From Odiellus spinosus (taxonomy: Eukaryota; Arthropoda; Arachnida; Opiliones; Phalangiidae), in NCBI GenBank assembly GCA_963920705.1, contig CAWUCO010000268.1, positions 3,224,001 through 3,288,000 of the forward strand: a DNA stretch of 64,000 bases, in the 5' to 3' direction. A program made the translations under genes and the position numbers. Positions 34,501 to 47,899 of this stretch are shown in pieces (within the stretch, counting starts at the first letter, position 1; every line of letters starts with the position of its first letter). The notes beneath the pieces were generated by a model. That model made no database searches and had not been told where the DNA came from. It saw only the letters and a list, made by a program, of their open reading frames with translations.

Positions 34501-37500
34501 ATCCAAGATTATTGGATTCAAATGGACACAAAACTTTTGATTTTTAAGCGATTTAGACAAAATTAAGACTACTCGAAAGAGCAAATATTGGTCTATCTAA
34601 AAAACAAGAGTTTTGGAAAATCCGTTGAAAAACATGGCAAATATGGACAATTCAAAAAACATCTAATATCAAAAAGCTAATTTTGAAAATCTGAAATTTG
34701 ACTATTTTGATATTGTATGGTTTCTCGAATTGGCCATATTTTTCTTGTTTTTCAACGGATTTTTGAAAACTCTTGTTATTTAGACTGTCCATTAATTGCT
34801 CTTTCGAATGACTTTGGTTTTGTCTAAATTGCCAAGACGTGACAAATATAAAATTGGTTAAAATAAAGCAAAAACACTTAAAAATCCAAGATTATTGGAT
34901 TCAAATGGACACAAAACTTTTGATTTTTAAGCGATTTAGACAAAATTAAGACCACTCGAAAGAGCAAATATTGGTCTATCTGAAAATCAAGAGTTTTGGA
35001 AAATCCGTTGAAAAACATGGAAAATATGGACAATTCAAAAAGCATCTAATATCAAAAAGCGAATTTTGAAAATCTGAAATTTGACTATTTTGATATTCTA
35101 TGATTTCTTGAATTGGCCATATTTTTCTTGTTTTTCAACGGATTTTTGAAAACTCTTATTATTTAGACTGTCCATAATTGCTCTTTCGAATGACTTTGGT
35201 TTTGTCTAAATTGCAAAATTGTGACAAATGTAAAATTGGTTAAAATAAAGCAAAAACACTTAAAAATCCAAGATTATTGGATTCAAATAGACACAAAACT
35301 TTTGATTTTTAAGCGATTTAGACAAAATTAAGACTACTCGAAAGAGCAAATATTGGTCTATCTAAAAAACAAGAGTTTTGGAAAATCCGTTGAAAAACAT
35401 GGAAAATATAGCCAATTCAAAAAACATCTAATATCAAAAAGCGAATTTTTAAAATCTGAAATTTGACTATTTTGATATTGTATGGTTTCTTGAATTGGCC
35501 ATATTTTTCTTGTTTTTCAACGGATTTTTGAAAACTCTTATTATTTAGATTGTCCATTAATTGCTCTTTCGAATGACTTTGGTTTTGTCTAAATTGCAAA
35601 ATTGTGACAATTATAAAATTGGTTAAAATTAAGCAAAAACACTTAAAAATCCAAGATTATTGGATTCAAATAGACACAAAACTTTTGATTTTTAAGCGAT
35701 TTAGACAAAATTAAGACCACTCGAAAGAGCAAATATTGGTCTATCTGAAAATCAAGAGTTTTGGAAAATCCGTTGAAAAACATGGAAAATATGGACAATT
35801 CAAAAAGCATCTAATATCAAAAAGCGAATTTTGAAAATCTGAAATTTAACTATTTTGATATTCTATGATTTCTTGAATTGGCCATATTTTTTTGTTTTTC
35901 AACGGATTTTTGAAAACTCTTATTATTTAGACTGTCCATTAATTGCTCTTTCGAATGACTTTGGTTTTGTCTAAATTGCAAAATTGTGACAAATATAAAA
36001 TTGGTTAAAATTAAGCAAAAACGCTTCAAAATCCAAGATTATTGGATTAAAATGGACACAAAACTTTTGATTTTTAAGCGATTTAGACAAAATTAGACCA
36101 CTCGAAAGAGCAAATATTGGTCTATCTAAAAAACATGAGTTTTGGAAAATCCCTTGAAAAACATGGAAAATATGGACAATTCAAAAAACATCTAATATCA
36201 AAAAGCGAAATTTGAAAATCTGAAATTTGACTATTTTGATATTCTATGATTTCTTGAATTGGCCATATTTTTCTTGTTTTTCAACGGATTTTTGAAAACT
36301 CTTATTATTTAGACTGTCCATTAATTGCTCTTTCGAATGACTTTGGTTTTGTCTAAATTGCAAAATTGTGACAAATGTAAAATTGGTTAAAATAAAGCAA
36401 AAACACTTAAAAATCCAAGATTATTGGATTCAAATAGACACAAAACTTTTGATTTTTAAGCGATTTAGACAAAATTAAGACTACTCGAAAGAGCAAATAT
36501 TGGTCTATCTAAAAAACAAGAGTTTTGGAAAATCCGTTGAAAAACATGGAAAATATAGCCAATTCAAAAAACATCTAATATCAAAAAGCGAATTTTTAAA
36601 ATCTGAAATTTGACTATTTTGATATTGTATGGTTTCTTGAATTGGCCATATTTTTCTTGTTTTTCAACGGATTTTTGAAAACTCTTATTATTTAGACTGT
36701 CCATTAATTGCTCTTTCGAATGACTTTGGTTTTGTTTAAATTGCAAAATTGTGACAAATATAAAATTGGTTAAAATTAAGCAAAAACGCTTAAAAATCCA
36801 AGATTATAGGATTCAAATGGACACAAAACTTTTGATTTTTAAGCGATTTAGACAAAATTAAGACCACTCGAAAGAGCAAATATTTGTCTATCTAAAAAAC
36901 ATGGGTTTTGGAAAATCCATTGAAAAACATGGAAAATATGGACAATTCAAAAAACATCTAATATCAAAAAGCGAATTTTTAAAATCTGAAATTTGACTAT
37001 TTTGATATTGTATGATTTCTTGAATTGGCCATATTTTTCTTGTTTTTCAACGGATTTTTGAAAACTCTTGTTATTTAGACTGTCCATTAATTGCTCTTTC
37101 GAAAGACTTTGGTTTTGTCTAAATTGCAAAATTGTGACAAATATAAAATTGGTTAAAATAAAGCAAAAACACTTAAAAATCCAAGATTATTGGATTCAAA
37201 TGGACACAAAACTTTTGATTTTTAAGCGATTTAGACAAAATTAAGACTACTCGAAAGAGCAAATATTGGTCTATCTAAAAAACAAGAGTTTTGGAAAATC
37301 CGTTGAAAAACATGGAAAATATGGACAATTCAAAAAACATCTAATATCAAAAAGCGAATTTTGAAAATCTGAAATTTGACTATTTTGATATTGTATGGTT
37401 TCTCGAATTGGCCATATTTTTCTTGTTTTTCAACGGATTTTTGAAAACTCTTGTTATTTAGACTGTCCATTAATTGCTCTTTCGAAAGACTTTGGTTTTG

Positions 37501-40500
37501 TCTAAATTGCCAAGACGTGACAAATATAAAATTGGTTAAAATAAAGCAAAAACACTTAAAAATCCAAGATTATTGGATTCAAATGGACACAAAACTTTTG
37601 ATTTTTAAGCGATTTAGACAAAATTAAGACCACTCGAAAGAGCAAATATTGGTCTATCTGAAAATCAAGAGTTTTGGAAAATCCATTGAAAAACATGGAA
37701 AATATGGACAATTCAAAAAACATCTAATATCAAAAAGCGAATTTTTAAAATCTGAAATTTGACTATTTTGATATTGTATGATTTCTTGAATTGGCCATAT
37801 TTTTCTTGTTTTTCAACGGATTTTTGAAAACTCTTGTTATTTAGACTGTCCATTAATTGCTCTTTCGAAAGACTTTGGTTTTTGTCTAAATTGCAAAATT
37901 GTGACAAATATAAAATTGGTTAAAATAAAGCAAAAACACTTAAAAATCCAAGATTATTGGATTCAAATGGACACAAAACTTTTGATTTTTAAGCGATTTA
38001 GACAAAATTAAGACTACTCGAAAGAGCAAATATTGGTCTATCTAAAAAACAAGAGTTTTGGAAAATCCGTTGAAAAACATGGCAAATATGGACAATTCAA
38101 AAAACATCTAATATCAAAAAGCTAATTTTGAAAATCTGAAATTTGACTATTTTGATATTGTATGGTTTCTCAAATTGGCCATATTTTTCTTGTTTTTCAA
38201 CGGATTTTTGAAAACTCTTGTTATTTAGACTGTCCATTAATTGCTCTTTCGAATGACTTTGGTTTTGTCTAAATTGCCAAGACGTGACAAATATAAAATT
38301 GGTTAAAATAAAGCAAAAACACTTAAAAATCCAAGATTATTGGATTCAAATGGACACAAAACTTTTGATTTTTAAGCGATTTAGACAAAATTAAGACCAC
38401 TCGAAAGAGCAAATATTGGTCTATCTGAAAATCAAATGTTTTGGAAAATCCGTTGAAAAACATGGAAAATATGGACAATTCAAAAAGCATCTAATATCAA
38501 AAATCGAATTTTGAAAATCTGAAATTTGACTATTTTGATATTCTATGATTTCTTGAATTGGCCATATTTTTCTTGTTTTTCAACGGATTTTTGAAAACTC
38601 TTATTATTTAGACTGTCCATTAATTGCTCTTTCGAATGACTTTGGTTTTGTCTAAATTGCAAAATTGTGACAAATGTAAAATTGGTTAAAATAAAGCAAA
38701 AACACTTAAAAATCCAAGATTATTGGATTCAAATAGACACAAAACTTTTGATTTTTAAGCGATTTAGACAAAATTAAGACTACTCGAAAGAGCAAATATT
38801 GGTCTATCTAAAAAACAAGAGTTTTGGAAAATCCGTTGAAAAACATGGAAAATATAGCCAATTCAAAAAACATCTAATATCAAAAAGCGAATTTTTAAAA
38901 TCTGAAATTTGACTATTTTGATATTGTATGGTTTCTTGAATTGGCCATATTTTTCTTGTTTTTCAACGGATTTTTGAAAACTCTTATTATTTAGACTGTC
39001 CATTAATTGCTCTTTCGAATGACTTTGGTTTTGTCTAAATTGCAAAATTGTGACAATTATAAAATTGGTTAAAATTAAGCAAAAACACTTAAAAATCCAA
39101 GATTATTGGATTCAAATAGACACAAAACTTTTGATTTTTAAGCGATTTAGACAACATTAAGACTACTCGAAAGAGCAAATATTGGTCTATCTAAAAAACA
39201 AGAGTTTTGGAAAATCCGTTGAAAAACATGGAAAATATGGACAATTCAAAAAACATCTAATATCAAAAAGCGAATTTTGAAAATCTGAAATTTGACTATT
39301 TTGATATTGTATGGTTTCTCGAATTGGCCATATTTTTCTTGTTTTTCAACGGATTTTTGAAAACTCTTGTTATTTAGACTGTCCATTAATTGCTCTTTCG
39401 AATGACTTTGGTTTTGTCTAAATTGCCAAGACGTGACAAATATAAAATTGGTTAAAATAAAGCAAAAACACTTAAAAATCCAAGATTATTGGATTCAAAT
39501 GGACACAAAACTTTTAATTTTTAAGCGATTTAGACAAAATTAAGACCACTCGAAAGAGCAAATATTGGTCTATCTGAAAATCAAGAGTTTTGGAAAATCC
39601 GTTGAAAAACATGGAAAATATAGCCAATTCAAAAAACATCTAATATCAAAAAGCGAATTTTTAAAATCTGAAATTTGACTATTTTGATATTCTATGATTT
39701 CTTGAATTGGCCATATTTTTCTTGTTTTTCAACGGATTTTTGAAAACTCTTATTATTTAGACTGTCCATTAATTGCTCTTTCGAAAGACTTTGGTTTTGT
39801 CTAAATTGCAAAATTGTGACAATTATAAAATTGGTTAAAATAAAGCAAAAACACTTAAAAATCCAAGATTATTGGATTCAAATAGACACAAAACTTTTGA
39901 TTTTTAAGCGATTTAGACAAAATTAAGACTACTCGAAAGAGCAAATATTGGTCTATCTAAAAAACAAGAGTTTTGGAAAATCCGTTGAAAAACATGGAAA
40001 ATAGAGCCAATTCAAAAAACATCTAATATCAAAAAGCGAATTTTTAAAATCTGAAAATTGACTATTTTGATATTGTATGGTTTCTTGAATTGGCCATATT
40101 TTTCTTGTTTTTCAACGGATTTTTGAAAACTCTTATTATTTAGACTGTCCATTAATTGCTCTTTCGAATGACTTTGGTTTTGTCTAAATTGCAAAATTGT
40201 GACAATTATAAAATTGGTTAAAATTAAGCAAAAACACTTAAAAATCCAAGATTATTGGATTCAAATGGACACAAAACTTTTGATTTTTAAGCGATTTAGA
40301 CAAAATTAAGACCACTCGAAAGAGCAAATATTGGTCTATCTGAAAATCAAGAGTTTTGGAAAATCCGTTGAAAAACATGGAAAATATGGACAATTCAAAA
40401 AGCATCTAATATCAAAAAGCGAATTTTGAAAATCTGAAATTTGACTATTTTGATATTCTATGATTTCTTGAATTGGCCATATTTTTCTTGTTTTTCAACG

Positions 40501-41265
40501 GATTTTTGAAAACTCTTATTATTTAGACTGTCCATTAATTGCTCTTTCGAAAGACTTTGGTTTTGTCTAAATTGCAAAATTGTGACAATTATAAAATTGG
40601 TTAAAATAAAGCAAAAACACTTAAAAATCCAAGATTATTGGATTCAAATAGACACAAAACTTTTGATTTTTAAGCGATTTAGACAAAATTAAGACTACTC
40701 GAAAGAGCAAATATTGGTCTATCTAAAAAACAAGAGTTTTGGAAAATCCGTTGAAAAACATGGAAAATAGAGCCAATTCAAAAAACATCTAATATCAAAA
40801 AGCGAATTTTTAAAATCTGAAATTTGACTATTTTGATATTGTATGATTTCTTGAATTGGCCATATTTTTCTTGTTTTTCAACGGATTTTTGAAAACTCTT
40901 GTTATTTAGACTGTCCATTAATTGCTCTTTCGAATGACTTTGGTTTTGTCTAAATTGCAAAATTGTGACAAATATAAAATTGGTTAAAATAAAGCAAAAA
41001 CACTTAAAAATCCAAGATTATTGGATTCAAATGGACACAAAACTTTTGATTTTTAAGCGATTTAGACAAAATTAAGACTACTCGAAAGAGCAAATATTGG
41101 TCTATCTAAAAAACAAGAGTTTTGGAAAATCCGTTGAAAAACATGGAAAATATGGACAATTCAAAAAACATCTAATATCAAAAAGCGAATTTTGAAAATC
41201 TGAAATTTGACTATTTTGATATTGTATGGTTTCTCGAATTGGCCATATTTTTCTTGTTTTTCAAC
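31588..41265 (-). repeat. Inverted satellite block, about 25 monomers
   Basis: The same 383-bp satellite reads on the minus strand throughout this 9.7-kb block; the recurring open frames and all subtype landmarks appear reverse-complemented. Internal copies are visible: AACATGAGTTTTGG with AATCCCTTG at 33073 and 36135 (offset about 3062 bp, eight monomers). TTGCCAAGACGTGAC occurs at about 34830, 37509, 38276 and 39425. The latter subtype is shared with the forward array just to the right (41.4-44.5 kb). No gene is seen. Confidence 0.95.
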
Positions 41266-41272
41266 GGATTTT
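41255..41272. other. Satellite orientation switch, inverted to forward
   Basis: TGGCCATATTTTTCTTG upstream is the reverse complement of a left arm. CCAAAACTCTTGATTTTCAG downstream is a forward right arm. The shared stretch TGTTTTTCAACGGATTTT (18 bp) hides the exact crossover. Like the first switch, it falls inside the dyad arms. Confidence 0.9.
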
Positions 41273-41799
41273 CCAAAACTCTTGATTTTCAGATTGACCA
41301 ATATTTGCTCTTTCGAGTGGTCTTAATTTTGTCTAAATCGCTTAAAAATCAAAAGTTTTGTGTCCATTTGAATCCAATAATCTTGGATTTTTAAGTGTTT
41401 TTGCTTAATTTTAACCAATTTTATATTTGTCACGTCTTGGCAATTTAGACAAAACCAAAGTCATTCGAAAGAGCAATTAATGGACAGTCTAAATAACAAG
41501 AGTTTTCAAAAATCCGTTGAAAAACAAGACAAATATGGCCAATTCGAGAAACCATACAATATCAAAATAGTCAAATTTCAGATTTTCAAAATTCGCTTTT
41601 TGATATTAGATGTTTTTTGAATTGTCCATATTTTCCATGTTTTTCAACGGATTTTCCAAAACTCTTGATTTTCAGATAGACCAATATTTGCTCTTTCGAG
41701 TGGTCTTAATTTTGTCTAAATCTCTTAAAAATCAAAAGTTTTGTGTCCATTTGAATCCAATAATCTTGGATTTTTAAGTGTTTTTGCTTAATTTTAACC

Positions 41800-44700
41800 A
41801 ATTTTATAATTGTCACAATTTTGCAATTTAGACAAAACCAAAGTCATTCGAAAGAGCAATTAATGGACAGTCTAAATAATAAGAGTTTTCAAAAATCCGT
41901 TGAAAAACAAGAAAAATATGGCCAATTCAAGAAACCATACAATATCAAAATAGTCAAATTTCAGATTTTAAAAATTCGCTTTTTGATATTAGATGTTTTT
42001 TAATTGGCTATATTTTCCATGTTTTTCAACGGATTTTCCAAAACTCTTGTTTTTTAGATAGACCAATATTTGCTCTTTCGAGTAGTGTTAATTTTGTCTA
42101 AATCGCTTAAAAATCAAAAGTTTTGTGTCCATTTGAATCCAATAATCTTGTATTTTTAAGTGTTTTTGCTTAATTTTAACCAATTTTATATTTGTCACGT
42201 CTTGGCAATTTAGACAAAACCAAAGTCATTCGAAAGAGCAATTAATGGACAGTCTAAATAACAAAAGTTTTCAAAAATCCGTTGAAAAACAAGAAAAATA
42301 TGGCCAATTCGAGAAACCATACAATATCAAAATAGTCAAATTTCAGATTTTCAAAATTCGCTTTTTGATATTAGATGTTTTTTGAATTGTCCATATTTTC
42401 CATGTTTTTCAACGGATTTTCCAAAACTCTTGATTTTCAGATAGACCAATATTTGCTCTTTCGAGTGGTCTTAATTTTGTCTAAATCGCTTAAAAATCAA
42501 AAGTTTTGTGTCCATTTGAATCCAATAATCTTGGATTTTTAAGTGTTTTTGCTTTATTTTAACCAATTTTATATTTGTCACAATTTTGCAATTTAGACAA
42601 AACCAAAGTCATTCGAAAGAGCAATTAATGGGCAGTCTAAATAATAAGAGTTTTCAAAAATCCGTTGAAAAACAAGAAAAATATGGCCAATTCAAGAAAC
42701 CATACAATATCAAAATAGTCAAATTTCAGATTTTCAAAATTCGCTTTTTGATATTAGATGTTTTTTGAATTGTCCATATTTTCCATGTTTTTCAACGGAT
42801 TTTCCAAAACTCATGTTTTTTAGATAGACCAATATTTGCCCTTTCGAGTGGTCTAATTTTGTCTAAAACGCTTAAAAATCAAAAGTTTTGTGTCCATTTG
42901 AATCCAATAATCTTGATTTTTAAGTGTTTTTGCTTAATTTTAACCAATTTTATATTTGTCACAATTTTGCAATTTAGACAAAACCAAAGTCATTCGAAAG
43001 AGCAATTAATGGACAGTCTAAATAATAAGAGTTTTCAAAAATCCGTTGAACAACAAGAAAAATATGGCCAATTCAAGAAACCATACAATATCAAAATAGT
43101 CAAATTTCAGATTTTCAAAATTCGCTTTTTGATATTAGATGTTTTTTGAATTGTCCATATTTTCCATGTTTTTCAACGGATTTTCCAAAACTCTTGATTT
43201 TCAGATAGACCAATATTTGCTCTTTCGAGTGGTCTTAATTTTGTCTAAATCGCTTAAAAATCAAAAGTTTTGTGTCCATTTGAATCCAATAATCTTGGAT
43301 TTTTAAGTGTTTTTGCTTAATTTTAACCAATTTTATATTTGTCACAATTTTGCAATTTAGACAAAACCAAAGTCATTCGAAAGAGCAATTAATGGACAGT
43401 CTAAATAATAAGAGTTTTCAAAAACCGTTGAACAACAAGAAAAATATGGCCAATTCAAGAAATCATAGAATATCAAAATAGTCAAATTTCAGATTTTAAA
43501 AATTCGCTTTTTGATATTAGATGTTTTTTGAATTGTCCATTTTTTCCATGTTTTTCAAGGGATTTTCCAAAACTCATGTTTTTTAGATAGACCAATATTT
43601 GCTCTTTCGAGTGGTCTAATTTTGTCTAAAACGCTTAAAAATCAAAAGTTTTGTGTCCATTTGAATCCAATAATCTTGATTTTTAAGTGTTTTTGCTTAA
43701 TTTTAACCAATTTAATATTTGTCACAATTTTGCAATTTAGACAAAACCAAAGTCATTCGAAAGAGCAATTAATGGACAGTCTAAATAATAAGAGTTTTCA
43801 AAAACCGTTGAACAACAAGAAAAATATGGCCAATTCAAGAAATCATAGAATATCAAAATAGTCAAATTTCAGATTTTAAAAATTCGCTTTTTGATATTAG
43901 ATGTTTTTTGAATTGTCCATTTTTTCCATGTTTTTCAAGGGATTTTCCAAAACTCATGTTTTTTAGATAGACCAATATTTGCTCTTTCGAGTGGTCTAAT
44001 TTTGTCTAAAACGCTTAAAAATCAAAAGTTTTGTGTCCATTTGAATCCAATAATCTTGGATTTTTAAGCGTTTTTGCTTAATTTTAACCAATTTTATATT
44101 TGTCACAATTTTGCAATTTAGACAAAACCAAAGTCATTCGAAAGAGCAATTAATGGACAGTCTAAATAATAAGAGTTTTCAAAAATCCGTTGAAAAACAA
44201 GAAAAATATGGCCAATTCAAGAAACCATACAATATCAAAATAGTCAAATTTCAGATTTTAAAAATTCGCTTTTTGATATTAGATGTTTTTTAATTGGCTA
44301 TATTTTCCATGTTTTTCAACGGATTTTCCAAAACTCTTGTTTTTTAGATAGACCAATATTTGCTCTTTCGAGTAGTGTTAATTTTGTCTAAATCGCTTAA
44401 AAATCAAAAGTTTTGTGTCCATTTGAATCCAATAATCTTGTATTTTTAAGTGTTTTTGCTTAATTTTAACCAATTTTATATTTGTCACGTCTTGGCAATT
44501 TAGACAAAACCAAAGTCATTCGAAAGAGCAATTAATGGACAGTCTAAATAACAAAAGTTTTCAAAAATCCGTTGAAAAACAAGAAAAATATGGCCAATTC
44601 GAGAAACCATACAATATCAAAATAGTCAAATTTCAGATTTTCAAAATTCGCTTTTTGATATTAGATGTTTTTTGAATTGTCCATATTTTCCATGTTTTTC

Positions 44701-46730
44701 AACGGATTTTCCAAAACTCTTGATTTTCAGATAGACCAATATTTGCTCTTTCGAGTGGTCTTAATTTTGTCTAAATCGCTTAAAAATCAAAAGTTTTGTG
44801 TCCATTTGAATCCAATAATCTTGGATTTTTAAGTGTTTTTGCTTTATTTTAACCAATTTTATATTTGTCACAATTTTGCAATTTAGACAAAACCAAAGTC
44901 ATTCGAAAGAGCAATTAATGGGCAGTCTAAATAATAAGAGTTTTCAAAAATCCGTTGAAAAACAAGAAAAATATGGCCAATTCAAGAAACCATACAATAT
45001 CAAAATAGTCAAATTTCAGATTTTCAAAATTCGCTTTTTGATATTAGATGTTTTTTGAATTGTCCATATTTTCCATGTTTTTCAACGGATTTTCCAAAAC
45101 TCATGTTTTTTAGATAGACCAATATTTGCTCTTTCGAGTGGTCTAATTTTGTCTAAAACGCTTAAAAATCAAAAGTTTTGTGTCCATTTGAATCCAATAA
45201 TCTTGATTTTTAAGTGTTTTTGCTTAATTTTAACCAATTTTATATTTGTCACAATTTTGCAATTTAGACAAAACCAAAGTAATTCGAAAGAGTAATTAAT
45301 GGACAGTCTAAATAATAAGAATTTTTTAAAAATCCGTTGAAAAACAAGAAAAATATGGCCAATTCAAGAAATCATACATTATCAAAATAGTCAAATTTCA
45401 GATTTTAAAAATTCGCTTTTTGATATTAGATGTTTTTGGAATTGTCCATATTTTCCATGTTTTTCAACGGATTTTCCAAAACTCTTGTTTTGTAGATAGA
45501 CCAATATTTGCTCTTTCGAGTGGTCTAATTTTGTCTAAAACGCTTAAAAATCAAAAGCTTTGTGTCCATTTGAATCCAATAATCTTGATTTTTAAGTGTT
45601 TTTGCTTAATTTTAACCAATTTTATATTTGTCACAATTTTGCAATTTAGACAAAACCAAAGTCATTCGAAAGAGCAATTAATGGACAGTCTAAATAATAA
45701 GAGTTTTCAAAAATCCGTTGAACAACAAGAAAAATATGGCCAATTCAAGAAACCATACAATATCAAAATAGTCAAATTTCAGATTTTCAAAATTCGCTTT
45801 TTGATATTAGATGTTTTTTGAATTGTCCATATTTTCCATGTTTTTCAACGGATTTTCCAAAACTCTTGATTTTCAGATAGACCAATATTTGCTCTTTCGA
45901 GTGGTCTTAATTTTGTCTAAATCGCTTAAAAATCAAAAGGTTTGTGTCCATTTGAATCCAATAATCTTGGATTTTTAAGTGTTTTTGCTTTATTTTAACC
46001 AATTTTATATTTGTCACAATTTTGCAATTTAGTCAAAACCAAAGTCATTCGAAAGAGCAATTAATGGGCAGTCTAAATAATAAGAGTTTTAAAAAATCCG
46101 TTGAAAAACAAGAAAAATATGGCCAATTCAAGAAATCATAGAATATCAAAATAGTCAAATTTCAGATTTTCAAAATTCGCTTTTTGATATTAGATGTTTT
46201 TTGAATTGTCCATATTTTCCATGTTTTTCAAGGGATTTTCCAAAACTCATGTTTTTTAGATAGACCAATATTTGCTCTTTCGAGTGGTCTAATTTTGTCT
46301 AAAACGCTTAAAAATCAAAAGTTTTGTGTCCATTTGAATCCAATAATCTTGATTTTTAAGTGTTTTTGCTTAATTTTAACCAATTTTATATTTGTCACAA
46401 TTTTGCAATTTAGACAAAACCAAAGTCATTCGAAAGAGCAATTAATGGACAGTCTAAATAATAAGAGTTTTCAAAAACCGTTGAACAACAAGAAAAATAT
46501 GGCCAATTCAAGAAATCATAGAATATCAAAATAGTCAAATTTCAGATTTTAAAAATTCGCTTTTTGATATTAGATGTTTTTTGAATTGTCCATTTTTTCC
46601 ATGTTTTTCAAGGGATTTTCCAAAACTCATGTTTTTTAGATAGACCAATATTTGCTCTTTCGAGTGGTCTAATTTTGTCTAAAACGCTTAAAAATCAAAA
46701 GTTTTGTGTCCATTTGAATCCAATAATCTT
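41800..46730 (+). repeat. Block duplication with about 2.29 and 2.67 kb offsets
   Basis: Monomers starting at 41821 and 42586 recur at 44111 and 44876 (offset 2290 bp, six monomers), sharing AATGGGCAGTC, GAGTAGTGTTAATT and CTTGTATTTTTAAG. Further along, the order GTTGAACAACAAG with AACCATAC (43045, 45717) and CAAAAACCGTTGAAC (43411, 43790, 46470) recurs with an offset nearer 2675 bp, so one extra monomer entered the second copy (about 45250-45640). Monomers at about 43360 and 43740 are an almost identical adjacent pair, 379 bp apart. Confidence 0.75.
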
Positions 46731-47899
46731 GGATTTTTAAGCGTTTTTGCTTAATTTTAACCAATTTTATATTGGTCACAATTTTGCAATTTAGACAAAA
46801 CCAAAGTCATTCGAAAGAGCAATTAATGGACAGTCTAAATAATAAGAATTTTTTAAAAATCCGTTGAAAAACAAGAAAAATATGGCCAATTCAAGAAACC
46901 ATACAATATCAAAATAGTCAAATTTCAGATTTTAAAAATTCGCTTTTTGATATTAGATGTTTTTTGAATTGTCCATATTTTCCATGTTTTTCAACGGATT
47001 TTCCAAAACTCTTGTTTTTTAGATAGACCAATATTTGCTCTTTCGAGTGGTCTTAATTTTGTCTAAATAGCTTAAAAATCAAAAGTTTTGTGTTCATTTG
47101 AATCCAATAATCTTGGATTTTTAAGCGTTTTTGCTTAATTTTAACCAATTTTATATTGGTCACAATTTTGCAATTTAGACAAAACCAAAGTCATTCGAAA
47201 GAGCAATTAATAGACAGTCTAAATAATAAGAGTTTTCAAAAATCCGTTGAAAAACAAGAAAAATATAGCCAATTCAAGAAATCATAGAATATCAAAATAG
47301 TCAAATTTCAGATTTTCAAAATTCGCTTTTTGATATTAGATGTTTTTTGAATTGGCTATATTTTCCATGTTTTTCAACGGATTTTCCAAACTCTTGTTTT
47401 TTAGATTGACCAATATTTGCTCTTTCGAGTAGTCTTAATTTTGTCTAAATCGCTTAAAAATCAAAAGTTTTGTGACCATTTGAATCCAATAATCTTGGAT
47501 TTTTAAGTGTTTTTGCTTAATTTTAACCAATTTTATAATTGTCACAATTTTGCAATTTAGACAAAACCAAAGTCATTCGAAAGAGCAATTAATGGACAGT
47601 CTAAATAATAAGAGTTTTCAAAAATCCGTTGAAAAACAAGAAAAATATGGCCAATTCAAGAAATCATAGAATATCAAAATAGTCAAATTTCAGATTTTCA
47701 AAATTCGCTTTTTGATATTAGAAGTTTTTTGAAATGTCCATATTTTCCATGTTTTTCAACGGATTTTCCAACACTCTTGTTTTTTAGATAGACCAATATT
47801 TGCTCTTTCGAGTAGTCTTAATTTTGTCTAAATCGCTTAAAAATCAAAAGTTTTGTGTCCATTTGAATCCAATAATCTTGGATTTTTAAGTGTTTTTGC

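Noticed and set aside
45420-45821. 133-codon frame spanning parts of two monomers, and similar 77-96 codon frames at 3798, 42859, 43622 and 46295
   Set aside because: These arise when small indels or substitutions open the frame across a monomer boundary. Most start at TTG; the one at 3798 gains an ATG by a single base change. There is no homology beyond the satellite itself.
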